Source: an uncultured Oscillospiraceae bacterium
GTDB taxonomy: Bacteria; Bacillota; Clostridia; Oscillospirales; Acutalibacteraceae
Direction: 5' to 3'
DNA length: 44,921 bases
Assembly: GCA_900547095.1 (NCBI GenBank)
Contig: URFG01000010.1
Span: 1 to 44,921, forward strand
Shown: positions 24,687-32,584 of the stretch, one piece after another
Layout: the number at the start of each line of letters is the position of its first letter
How positions within the stretch are numbered: position 1 is the stretch's first letter
The notes under the pieces: generated by a model
The model's database searches: none
Told to the model about the DNA's origin: nothing
The model's input: the letters and a program-made list of their open reading frames with translations, nothing else
Translations under genes and position numbers: made by a program

Positions 24687-26561
24687 ATGATACCCGAATA
24701 TAAAGCCGGAAGTTATGATGTAGGAATAATAGGGGGCGGCCACGCAGGAATAGAGGCAGCTCTTGCCGCCGCAAGGCTTGGAGTCAACTCAATTATGTTT
24801 ACTATCACTCTCGATTGGATAGGAAATATGCCCTGCAACCCCTCGATAGGAGGAACGGCTAAAGGCAATCTTGTAAGGGAGCTTGACGCTTTAGGCGGCG
24901 AAATGGGAATTGCCGCCGATATAAACACTCTTCAAAGCAGAATGCTAAACCGCGGCAAAGGCCCCGCTATGCACAGCCTGCGCGCGCAGATTGACAGGCG
25001 CAATTATTCGGGATATATGAAGCACACCGTGGAATTGCAGGAAAATCTCGAAGTCAAGCAGGCAAAGATAGTAAAGGTCGAAAAAAGAGATGACGGGCTC
25101 TGGCATGCCGTAACGGAGCTGGGAGCCGATTTCGCCTGCAAAACGCTGATTCTTGCAACAGGCACATTCTTAGGCGGAAAAGTATTTGTCGGAGAAGTGA
25201 ATTATGAAAGCGGACCCGACGGTGCCGCCGCGGCCACGGAGCTTTCGCAGTCGCTTAAAAAATTAGGGCTTTCTCTTCGCAGGTTTAAAACAGGCACGCC
25301 CGCAAGAGTTTTAAAGCAGAGCATTGATTTTTCGGAACTTGAGGTTCAGCCGGGCGACGAGGAAACGGAGCCTTTCAGCTTTAAAACAAAAAAGGCACCC
25401 GAAAACAAGGTGCTTTGTCATATAACATATACAAATTCAAAAACAGAGGAAATAATAAGAAAAAATCTTCACCGCTCGCCGCTTTATTCGGGAGTTATCG
25501 AGGGCGTCGGCCCGAGATACTGCCCGAGTATAGAAGATAAAATAGTCAGGTTTGCGGATAAAAAGCGCCACCAGCTCTTTATAGAGCCGTGCGGAGAAAA
25601 CACAGAGGAAATGTATCTTCAGGGAATGAGCTCTTCACTGCCCGAAGAAGTGCAGATAGAGTTTTACCGCACTATAAAAGGTCTTGAAAATGTGAGCGTG
25701 ATGAGAAACGCCTACGCTATCGAATACGACTGCGTCGATCCTCAGACTCTAAAGCCCTCGCTTGAAATAAAGGGTTTTGACGGTCTTTTCGGCGCCGGTC
25801 AGTTCAACGGCTCTTCGGGGTATGAGGAGGCGGCTGTTCAAGGTTTTATCGCAGGGGTAAACGCGGCAAAAAAGGTAAAAGGCGAGGAGCCGCTGATACT
25901 TTCAAGATCCTCTTCTTATATCGGCACTTTGATAGACGATCTTGTAACCAAAGGCTGTTCCGATCCTTACAGAATGATGACTTCGAGATCAGAATACAGG
26001 CTTATTCTCCGCCACGATAACGCCGATGAGCGCTTAATGCCCATAGGTCATAAGTTAGGCCTTATAAGCGAGGAAGAATATTCGGAATTTTTATTAAGAA
26101 AAGATAAAAAGGAAAAAGAAATAAAAAGAATGAAGTCAGTATTTATTGCTCCCGGAGAGGAAATAAATAAGGTTTTAGAAGAGGCCGGTACCGCTCCTTT
26201 AAAAACAGGAACGCGATTATCCGATCTTATTAAAAGACCGCAGTTAAGCTATGAAATGCTGAGGCCTTTCGATAAAACCGCGGATTGCGAAAAGGAAATA
26301 TCTTTAAAGGCAGAAATAGAGATAAAATATGAGGGCTATATTTCAAGGCAGAATGCTGCTGTCAAAGAGGCTCAAAGACTTGAAAACACTATTATTCCCG
26401 AGGATATCGATTATTCCGCCGTGTATGGGCTGAGAATAGAAGCAAGGGAAAAGCTTGAAAAAATAAGACCTTTTAATATCGGTATGGCTTCAAGAATATC
26501 GGGAGTGAGCCCTGCGGATATTTCCGTATTGCTTATTCATCTTAAGGCGGGCGAAAAATGA
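24687..26561 (+). CDS. mnmG: tRNA modification enzyme MnmG (GidA)
   Basis: A 624-residue FAD enzyme. The dinucleotide-binding motif GGGHAGIEAALAAARLG lies near the start, followed by MPCNPSIGGTAKG and GKGPAMHSLRAQIDR. RSEYRLILRHDNADERL lies about residue 430. It works with MnmE in the cmnm5 modification of tRNA. It overlaps rsmG by the four bases ATGA. Confidence 0.98.
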   Translation: MIPEYKAGSYDVGIIGGGHAGIEAALAAARLGVNSIMFTITLDWIGNMPCNPSIGGTAKGNLVRELDALGGEMGIAADINTLQSRMLNRGKGPAMHSLRAQIDRRNYSGYMKHTVELQENLEVKQAKIVKVEKRDDGLWHAVTELGADFACKTLILATGTFLGGKVFVGEVNYESGPDGAAAATELSQSLKKLGLSLRRFKTGTPARVLKQSIDFSELEVQPGDEETEPFSFKTKKAPENKVLCHITYTNSKTEEIIRKNLHRSPLYSGVIEGVGPRYCPSIEDKIVRFADKKRHQLFIEPCGENTEEMYLQGMSSSLPEEVQIEFYRTIKGLENVSVMRNAYAIEYDCVDPQTLKPSLEIKGFDGLFGAGQFNGSSGYEEAAVQGFIAGVNAAKKVKGEEPLILSRSSSYIGTLIDDLVTKGCSDPYRMMTSRSEYRLILRHDNADERLMPIGHKLGLISEEEYSEFLLRKDKKEKEIKRMKSVFIAPGEEINKVLEEAGTAPLKTGTRLSDLIKRPQLSYEMLRPFDKTADCEKEISLKAEIEIKYEGYISRQNAAVKEAQRLENTIIPEDIDYSAVYGLRIEAREKLEKIRPFNIGMASRISGVSPADISVLLIHLKAGEK

Positions 26562-27271
26562 GCGGATATTTTGAAAATCTAAAAAATCTTTGCGAGGAAA
26601 ACGATATTTATTTAGATGCTTTGGCAAAAGAGCGGTTTGAAACCTATAAATCTATGCTGACAGAAGCAAATAAATCCGTTAATCTCACCGCTATCACCGA
26701 GCCCGGTGAAATTTATATCAAGCATTTTTTTGACAGCTTGTTATTCTTTAAAGCGGCAAAGGTAAAGGAAAACGCAAAAATAATAGACGTAGGTACAGGC
26801 GCAGGCTTTCCCGGCCTTGTTCTTAAAATCGCAAGACCCGATATAAAACTGACTTTGCTTGACGGGCTTAATAAAAGACTTATTTTTTTAGAAAATGTTT
26901 TGCTGAAATTAGGTCTTGAAGCCGAAATCAGGCATATGCGCGCGGAAGAGGGCGGAAAAGATAAAAAATTAAGGGAAAGCTTTGATTTTGCCACGGCAAG
27001 AGCTGTTAAAAATCTGCCGGTGCTTTGCGAATACTGCTTGCCCTATGTAAAGCTATGCGGAAATTTTATTGCGCTTAAAGGAGCGGGCGGAGAGGAAGAG
27101 CTCGAAATTGCGGCTAATGCGATAAAAATGCTCGGGGGCAAAACAGAGTCGGTTTTGCGCGAAAATTTGCCCGGCGGAGATAAAAGAGTGATAATAAATA
27201 TAAAAAAGATATCGCAAACTTCGCCGAAATTCCCCAGAGATAACGCCAAAATCTCAAAAAAACCTCTTTAA
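26558..27271 (+). CDS. rsmG: 16S rRNA m7G527 methyltransferase RsmG
   Basis: A 237-residue methyltransferase that modifies G527 of 16S rRNA. The SAM motif is IIDVGTGAGFPGLVLKI (about residues 69-86), and FATARAVKNLPVLCEYCLP follows. It is the last gene of the mnmE-mnmG-rsmG run; a strong hairpin follows at 27288-27317. Confidence 0.97.
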   Translation: MSGYFENLKNLCEENDIYLDALAKERFETYKSMLTEANKSVNLTAITEPGEIYIKHFFDSLLFFKAAKVKENAKIIDVGTGAGFPGLVLKIARPDIKLTLLDGLNKRLIFLENVLLKLGLEAEIRHMRAEEGGKDKKLRESFDFATARAVKNLPVLCEYCLPYVKLCGNFIALKGAGGEEELEIAANAIKMLGGKTESVLRENLPGGDKRVIINIKKISQTSPKFPRDNAKISKKPL

Positions 27272-27287
27272 ATTGTCGAAAAATCAT

Positions 27288-27317
27288 AAAACGCGTCGGA
27301 TTTTCCCGACGCGTTTT
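27288..27317 (+). terminator. terminator of the mnmE-mnmG-rsmG operon
   Basis: A stem of 9-12 bp (core ACGCGTCGG/CCGACGCGT) with an ATTTTC loop, and a T-rich tail TTTTTCTTTA. Confidence 0.85.
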
Positions 27318-27319
27318 TC

Positions 27320-27348
27320 TTTACTTTTTTTAAATTCGGTGCCATAAT
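27320..27348 (+). promoter_or_regulatory. promoter of noc
   Basis: TTTACT (27320-27325), a 17-base gap and CATAAT (27343-27348) preceded by TGC, an extended -10. Confidence 0.5.
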
Positions 27349-27390
27349 TTAATCACGGAAATAAAACAGCAAGGGAGGACAAGCGGTATT

Positions 27391-28233
27391 ATGCACACAA
27401 TAGCGGATAAAAAGCTTTTAATGCTTAAGCCCTCGCAGATAATCGCAAATCCCGATCAGCCGAGAAAGATATTTGACGACGGCAAGCTCTCTGCTTTAAA
27501 AGAGAGTATCGCGAAAAACGGAATTATCGAACCTTTGCTTGTAAGGCGCACAGCTTATAATAAGTATGAGCTGATAGCCGGCGAAAGAAGACTTCGCGCC
27601 GCAATTCTCGCAGGGGTGAGGAGAGTGCCCTGCGTGCTTCACAGCACCGACAGGGTGACTGCGGGAATTTACGCAGTTACGGAAAATCTTCAGCGCTGCG
27701 ATCTTAATTTCTTTGAAGAGGCGGCGGCAATAGAGAGCCTTATAAACCTATCCGGCAGATCCCAGGCGCAGATAGCGCAGTCGCTTGGTATCGCGCAGTC
27801 CTCGCTTTCAAATAAGCTTAGGCTTTTAAAGCTCGATGATAATTTAAAAAAGACTATCAATGAATATAAACTTTCCGAGCGGCACGCGAGAGCGCTTTTA
27901 GCCATTCCCTCGGAGGATAGACCCGAGCTTTTAAGAGAGATAATAAGCGAGGGCTTGAATGTCCGCCAGACTACCGAGCGGATAAGCGAAATACTTGCTA
28001 AAAATGATACGAGCAATATAAATTACGAGCCTGTAAAGCCGCCTGTCAGAAAAACAGCTATCGGCGATGAAAAGATATTCCGCAACAGCTTGAATAAGCT
28101 TGTCGGATTTCTGCAGAGCTCGGGAGTTGACGCAAAGACAAGACGGACCGAAAACGATAAATATATAGAATACAAGGTCCGCATTCCGAAAGCTGAAAAG
28201 AAATCGGAATATACCCAGTTAAAAATCTGCTGA
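27391..28233 (+). CDS. noc: ParB/Noc family DNA-binding protein
   Basis: A 280-residue ParB-family protein. The CTP-binding ParB/Srx part holds NPDQPRKIFDD, ELIAGERRLRAAILAG and ENLQRCDLNFFEEAAAIESL; the helix-turn-helix follows (SQAQIAQSLGIAQSSLSNKLRLLKL). Position next to rsmG and length fit Noc (nucleoid occlusion) or Spo0J. I prefer Noc because no parA is adjacent, but this cannot be settled here. A GGGAGG ribosome site precedes the ATG. No canonical parS was noticed in the window. Confidence 0.8.
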   Translation: MHTIADKKLLMLKPSQIIANPDQPRKIFDDGKLSALKESIAKNGIIEPLLVRRTAYNKYELIAGERRLRAAILAGVRRVPCVLHSTDRVTAGIYAVTENLQRCDLNFFEEAAAIESLINLSGRSQAQIAQSLGIAQSSLSNKLRLLKLDDNLKKTINEYKLSERHARALLAIPSEDRPELLREIISEGLNVRQTTERISEILAKNDTSNINYEPVKPPVRKTAIGDEKIFRNSLNKLVGFLQSSGVDAKTRRTENDKYIEYKVRIPKAEKKSEYTQLKIC

Positions 28234-28330
28234 CCGCGCCTTTTATCCCCTTGGGCGCCGCGGCGATTTTTATAAAGACCCGATAACCCTTTTATAAAAA
28301 AACGGTTTCGTGTCTGCCATATTCATCCCC

Positions 28331-28374
28331 ATACAGTGACCGCCCGGAAGTATACTTCCGGGCGGTCACTGTAT
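28331..28374. repeat. 44-bp perfect palindrome
   Basis: Bases 28331-28352 and 28353-28374 are exact reverse complements with no spacer: the left arm begins ATACAGTGACCGCCCGGAAG and the centre is GTATAC. It lies between the convergent noc and antiporter genes. As RNA it forms a 20-bp stem, so it may be a two-way terminator, but flanking T-runs are absent. Next to it lies a run of ATTAGAT/GTTAGAC repeats (28374-28402). Confidence 0.9.
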
Positions 28375-28457
28375 TTAGATATTAGATGTTAGACATTAGA
28401 TAAACCCTGCCTCCCGACTTCGAGGGAGCCGTTTAATATAAAAGTTATTTTACTGTT

Positions 28458-29627
28458 TTAAACCTTTTCCTTATAAGTAAGCTTTAACAGCACAGGGGTT
28501 ATGAGCGCGCAGACAACGACCGTCAGCACTATCGCAGGCAGGAGCTTTTCATCGATAAATCCGGAACTTAATCCCTTTTGAGCGACCATTAGTGCTACTT
28601 CGCCTCTTGCCACCATTCCGACTCCCACTCTTAAAGAGTCCTTATTATTCATTCTGCAAAGCCTTGACGCCGCGCCGCAGCCGATTATCTTTGAAACGAC
28701 AGCGCAGGCTGTTAGCACCAGCGCAAAGAGCAGAACATCGCTTGTTATCTCTCTTAAATTCGTTTTAAGTCCGATACTTGCAAAAAACACGGGCGAGAAG
28801 AAAAGATAAGAGGCAACATTTATTTTCTTCGCAACATACGGGCGCATATCGGTGAGGTTGCAGAGTATCACGCCCGCAAAATAAGCGCCGGTGATATCGG
28901 CAACTCCGAAGAATTTTTCCGCGCAAAACGCCATAATAAGGCAAAATGCAAGCGCCCAGACAGCAATTCTTCTGTGATGGGAATGATTTATAGAAAGCTT
29001 TTTAAAAAGATTATATACAATAAATCCTACGGCAAAAGTGAACACGAAGAAAAGTAAAATTTTGACTATTACTTTTAAAGGGCTCTCGCTCGATCCGCCG
29101 AGGCCTGAAAGCACGCTTAAAACAACTATTCCTATAATATCGTCGATAATAGCGGCGGATAACAGCGCCGTGCCGACCTTGCTTTTGAGCTTGCCCATTT
29201 CGTTTAATGTTTCCACGGTTATGCTCACCGAGGTTGCCGCGAAAACCACTCCTATAAAGGCGGCTTTCATCATAGTTTCAAACTTAAAATTATGCCCGAA
29301 AAACAAAAGATAAGCTCCCCCGCACATAATTATCGGAACAAGAACTCCCAGTGAGGCTATAAGGCAGGCAGCAGGGCCTGTCTTTTTAAGCTCTTCAATA
29401 TCGGTATCTATACCGGCTAAGAACATAAGCATTATAACGCCTATTTCGGATATTTTTATAAGAAAATCATTCTGATCGATAAATCCCAAAACGCTCGGCC
29501 CTAAAATAACGCCTGCCATCAGCGCACCTACCACCTGCGGCAGGTGAACTTTAGCGGTTAAAATTCCGAAAAGCTTTGTAAAAAGCAGGATGAGCGCCAA
29601 AAACAATAAAAACTGATATTTTTCCAT
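28458..29627 (-). CDS. CPA2-type cation/proton antiporter
   Basis: A 389-residue membrane protein with about twelve hydrophobic segments, of the Kef/NapA-type CPA2 family. Typical sequences are the early QVVGALMAGVILGPSVLG, DTDIEELK, a later ADITGAYFAGVILCN and a conserved ARGEVALMVAQKGL. It lacks the C-terminal TrkA-N domain found in Kef channels, so it is a plain antiporter. It should exchange Na+ or K+ for H+. A GGGG ribosome site precedes the ATG. Confidence 0.85.
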   Translation of the reverse strand: MEKYQFLLFLALILLFTKLFGILTAKVHLPQVVGALMAGVILGPSVLGFIDQNDFLIKISEIGVIMLMFLAGIDTDIEELKKTGPAACLIASLGVLVPIIMCGGAYLLFFGHNFKFETMMKAAFIGVVFAATSVSITVETLNEMGKLKSKVGTALLSAAIIDDIIGIVVLSVLSGLGGSSESPLKVIVKILLFFVFTFAVGFIVYNLFKKLSINHSHHRRIAVWALAFCLIMAFCAEKFFGVADITGAYFAGVILCNLTDMRPYVAKKINVASYLFFSPVFFASIGLKTNLREITSDVLLFALVLTACAVVSKIIGCGAASRLCRMNNKDSLRVGVGMVARGEVALMVAQKGLSSGFIDEKLLPAIVLTVVVCALITPVLLKLTYKEKV

Positions 29628-29644
29628 AAAAATCCCCTTAAAAA

Positions 29645-29671
29645 AGCGGCGCTTGCAAAGGCAAGTGCCGC
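29645..29671 (-). terminator. terminator of the phage-type cassette
   Basis: Arms GCGGCGCTTGC and GCAAGTGCCGC with one G-T pair and an AAAG loop. On the minus strand it is followed by a run of six T. It sits between the holin-like gene and the antiporter gene. Confidence 0.75.
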
Positions 29672-29709
29672 TCGTCTTTGAGTATATTATAACTCAAACT
29701 CTGAAAAAT

Positions 29710-29919
29710 TCAACTGTTTTTTTGCTTAATTTCAGGAAGTCCCGCCACAGAAGAAAGCAGAGATAAAATTCCCGAAACCGCCGAAGCGCTCAAAACGAGT
29801 TTCCAATTTATCTCGCATATCATTGCGGAAGTGCCAATAGTGGCGATCGCTGTCTGAGCGACTGTCTTCACGGCTCTTACAGCCGCCGCTTTAAACCAAT
29901 TTAAAAATCCGTTTTTCAT
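29710..29919 (-). CDS. phage-type holin
   Basis: A 69-residue protein with two hydrophobic segments at about 14-32 and 40-60. It matches the short holin type found with clostridial phage lysins (FKAAAVRAVKTVAQTAIATIG, then KLVLSASAVSGILSLLSSVAGLPE). Holins form pores that let the lysin reach the wall. An AGGAGG ribosome site overlaps the stop of the lysin gene immediately upstream. Confidence 0.85.
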   Translation of the reverse strand: MKNGFLNWFKAAAVRAVKTVAQTAIATIGTSAMICEINWKLVLSASAVSGILSLLSSVAGLPEIKQKNS

Positions 29920-29921
29920 TT

Positions 29922-30656
29922 TTAACCTCCTAATAACTCGTTTACTCTTTTTTGCACGGCATTGTAATCATAGCCTGCGTTTGTTAAACGGTTTTTCCTG
30001 TCCTGACCGTTACCCCAGAGTCCTTTTATAACTTCGTGAGCTATTTCGTCGGTGGATTTAAGAGCGGGGGCAGGTTTAGCCGCGCCCAAAAGCTCGTCTA
30101 CCCTTGCCTGCACCGCGTTATAATCGTATCCTGCGGCTGTGAGGCGGTCGGCTCTTTCCCTGCCGTTGCCCCAGTCGCCTCTGATTACCTCTTTTGCAAG
30201 CTCGTCTACCGATTTATCCGCGGTTTTAACAGGTGCGCTTGCAGGCTTTGCTATCGGCAGATCGGCATTTAAAAACGGCGTGGGATCGATTCTTGCTCCG
30301 CCTTTAAATACCTCAAAATGAAGATGTGCGCCGTAAGCGTTTCCCGAATCTCCCATATATCCTATGATCTGACCCTGCGTTACACGGTCGGATAAATTTA
30401 CATCTACCTTAGATAAATGCGCGTAAAGTGTGAAATAACCGTCACCGTGGTCTATTTTTACGCAGTTGCCGTAAGAAGCGTTGCCCTTAGAGCCCTTAGC
30501 ATTTTTATGGCCTTTCTGGCAGAAAACTACCTTTCCTGCCGAATGAGCGGTGATGTTATCTGTGAGCGACGGCGCCTTTACAAGATCAACCGCCGTGTGA
30601 GCCGATGAAAAGCCCTGTGTTATCCTCGGCTCGCCTGATTTTAATACTCTTGACAT
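29922..30656 (-). CDS. M23 peptidase endolysin with two CW_7 repeats
   Basis: A 244-residue phage-type endolysin. The N-terminal ~130 residues are an M23 zinc metallopeptidase: the metal ligands are His20 and Asp24 (SSAHTAVDL) and the HLHFE motif later in the domain. A proline-rich linker follows, and then two near-identical repeats (ELAKEVIRGDWGNGRERADRL and EIAHEVIKGLWGNGQDRKNRL), the CW_7/Cpl-7 wall-binding module. An AAAGGAGG ribosome site precedes the ATG. A holin gene follows it. Confidence 0.93.
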   Translation of the reverse strand: MSRVLKSGEPRITQGFSSAHTAVDLVKAPSLTDNITAHSAGKVVFCQKGHKNAKGSKGNASYGNCVKIDHGDGYFTLYAHLSKVDVNLSDRVTQGQIIGYMGDSGNAYGAHLHFEVFKGGARIDPTPFLNADLPIAKPASAPVKTADKSVDELAKEVIRGDWGNGRERADRLTAAGYDYNAVQARVDELLGAAKPAPALKSTDEIAHEVIKGLWGNGQDRKNRLTNAGYDYNAVQKRVNELLGG

Positions 30657-30681
30657 TTTTATTACCTCCTTTCAATACATT

Positions 30682-30852
30682 CTATGCCTGAGCGTCTTTA
30701 TCTTCTATTGCAGTCTGAATTTCAAAAAGATCGCTTTCTGTGAGCACTCCTTTTTCGTTCCACGAGGCGGCATTTAAGATTATCTTATAATCTTCCATTT
30801 TGCCGACTGCCTTTAAAAATCCCTGTTTTATAAATTCTCTTAAGCTGAACAT
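30682..30852 (-). CDS. XkdX-like small phage protein
   Basis: A 56-residue protein starting FSLREFIKQGFLKAVGKMED and continuing NAASWNEKGVLTESDLFEI. This is the short helical protein, XkdX-like in context, that follows tail-fibre genes in many Firmicutes phages. Its start overlaps the stop of the collagen-like gene by one base (TAATG), indicating coupled translation. It is the middle of the fibre-XkdX-lysin-holin cassette. Confidence 0.75.
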   Translation of the reverse strand: MFSLREFIKQGFLKAVGKMEDYKIILNAASWNEKGVLTESDLFEIQTAIEDKDAQA

Positions 30853-32414
30853 TAAATATTACCTCCCAGTGCGATTATCGCGTTTGTAAGTTTTTCTTCA
30901 AGATTTTTAATCACTTTGTTTGCGTCTTTGTTGTATGTGACGTCTACCACGGCGCGGTCGTTATTGACCGTTAATTCCGTTTTAGGATATTTGCTTTTTA
31001 TAACCTCGCTTACAGTACCGTCTGAAAGCGGTGTGTAATTTGTATTGAATGTGCCGTCGGAATTCTTAACATTGAGCGTGACTCCGCTTAAGTCAGAAAG
31101 ATACGGAACATACTCTACCGGACTTTCAGCCTTTACAAACATAGGCCTGAATACTACATTATCAAGCACCGCGTTTGCCCTGACGGTAATTCCTATATAA
31201 AGCCTTACTCCGTCTTCTGTTAAATCCACTGCTAGCGGTCCGCCGTCGGAAGAAGCGGAGGAGTCATCGTAAACATTTTTATATTTGAAGTAATAATCCG
31301 TGTTATTGATCTTACAGGCTGAAATGTTGAGTCCGTAGGTCGTATAGGATCCTCCTGTTACACCATAAACAAGATATCTTCCTTTGCTTACATCAAGTAA
31401 GGTGGATTGAGATATCGCGGGTATCTGGAATGCGGAATTTGATGTGTTCGTTCCGTTTGCGGTAACCGAACCGTCGGAGTTTACGGTAAATGTAATTCCG
31501 TTTAAAACAAACGGGTTTTCGGTGTAGGTCGTCTGAAAATAATAAGGAAAAGGAATTAAGTTTTTGCTCTTTACTTTTACCGATAAATTATGCTCAAGCG
31601 GTGAGATATCGTCAAGTATTGCGGTCTTTGAGCATTTATTTCCCTTAAATGCGTTAGCACAAAGCGTGTTCATCGTATCGGCCGTTAAATCGCCGGTATC
31701 TCCCTTTTCGCCCTTGTCGCCTTTATCACCTTTATCGCCTTTTTCACCCTGAATTCCCTGCAGTCCGCGGTCGCCTTTTTCTCCTTTTAATTCCGCTTTC
31801 TGTTCTTCTGTCAGATCAGAATAGGTAAAGGGATCTCCTTTATCGCCCTTATCTCCTTTGCTTCCCGTTTCACCTTTGTCGCCTTTAAGTGAGGAAAGCT
31901 GATCTGAGGTAAAATCGGAATAGGTGAAAGCGTCGCCTTTTTCACCTTTATCGCCTTTATCACCCTTGTCGCCCTTATCGCCTTTGAATGCTCCGTTTTG
32001 AGCGTCAGTTCTTAATGCTTCGCTAACAGCCTTGTTTTCCTGCATTATAGATACTATCTGCTCGTAAATGTCGTCAGTAGGAGTCTGCGGCGAAGAGGCG
32101 TCTTCCTCGTATCCGCTTTTGATAACGGGTATAAAGCATTCGGTCGTGGTAATTCGGGAGCCGTCAAGTATCCCATATACCGAAACCGAAAATCCGAGGT
32201 CATATATGACCTCGAACGGTACAGTACAGCTGTCGCCGTTCAGCACCACGGAAACTGTTTTTGAGTTGGATCTGTTTTTAAAGATCACCGTTTTTGTGTA
32301 ACCGTTCCATTCCTGCGTAAAAGAAAAGTCTATGGTCAGGAAGTTTTTGCTGTCCGAAGCGACCGTTCTATAAGCGGCGCTCAGCTCCTGCCCTTTAACT
32401 TCGGCTTTTATCAT
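30852..32414 (-). CDS. collagen-like phage tail/baseplate fibre protein
   Basis: A 520-residue protein. Residues ~1-120 are a beta-rich baseplate-type domain (KAEVKGQELSAAYRTVASDS). Residues ~140-245 contain three blocks of Gly-X-Y collagen repeats, mostly GDKGDKGEKGD, separated by two copies of a FTYSDFTSDQ/FTYSDLTEEQ spacer. The C-terminal ~270 residues are a beta-rich, probably receptor-binding, region. The ATG at 32414 has an AAAGGAGAA ribosome site; the in-frame ATG 18 bases upstream overlaps it and is rejected. Confidence 0.85.
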   Translation of the reverse strand: MIKAEVKGQELSAAYRTVASDSKNFLTIDFSFTQEWNGYTKTVIFKNRSNSKTVSVVLNGDSCTVPFEVIYDLGFSVSVYGILDGSRITTTECFIPVIKSGYEEDASSPQTPTDDIYEQIVSIMQENKAVSEALRTDAQNGAFKGDKGDKGDKGDKGEKGDAFTYSDFTSDQLSSLKGDKGETGSKGDKGDKGDPFTYSDLTEEQKAELKGEKGDRGLQGIQGEKGDKGDKGDKGEKGDTGDLTADTMNTLCANAFKGNKCSKTAILDDISPLEHNLSVKVKSKNLIPFPYYFQTTYTENPFVLNGITFTVNSDGSVTANGTNTSNSAFQIPAISQSTLLDVSKGRYLVYGVTGGSYTTYGLNISACKINNTDYYFKYKNVYDDSSASSDGGPLAVDLTEDGVRLYIGITVRANAVLDNVVFRPMFVKAESPVEYVPYLSDLSGVTLNVKNSDGTFNTNYTPLSDGTVSEVIKSKYPKTELTVNNDRAVVDVTYNKDANKVIKNLEEKLTNAIIALGGNI

Positions 32415-32453
32415 AATTTTTTCTCCTTTCATCGTTTCTGCAACCCGAAAAAA

Positions 32454-32459
32454 ATTATA
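32454..32459 (-). promoter_or_regulatory. promoter (-10) of the phage-type cassette
   Basis: On the minus strand, TGT then TATAAT, an extended -10, lies ~40 bases upstream of the fibre gene. No convincing -35 is seen. Confidence 0.45.
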
Positions 32460-32535
32460 ACAGCCTAAACTGCGACATTCACCGACAAGAATTAAATTTC
32501 TAAATGGCTCCTCATCAAATGGAGCCTTAAAATCA

Positions 32536-32564
32536 AAAAAGGAGCAGAAAATCTGCTCCTTTTT
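32536..32564 (-). terminator. terminator of the metK-nfnA-nfnB operon
   Basis: Arms AAAAGGAGCAGA and TCTGCTCCTTTT with an AAA loop, and a T-run on the minus strand. The core is identical to the hairpin after iscU at 40602-40624. Confidence 0.75.
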
Positions 32565-32584
32565 CTTATGATTTGAAATTCCGA

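Noticed and set aside
27391..28233. A parS site near the ParB-type gene
   Set aside because: I looked for TGTTTCACGTGAAACA-like sequences and the Noc-type ATTTCCCGGGAAAT and noticed none; a computed search would be firmer.
28374..28402. ATTAGAT/GTTAGAC repeats as a CRISPR or att site
   Set aside because: Only two or three short, imperfect units with no spacers or integrase nearby.
31600..32020. Periodic short repeats that at first suggest a CRISPR array or microsatellite
   Set aside because: The periodicity is nine bases, the codons of Gly-X-Y collagen repeats inside an intact gene; there are no spacers.
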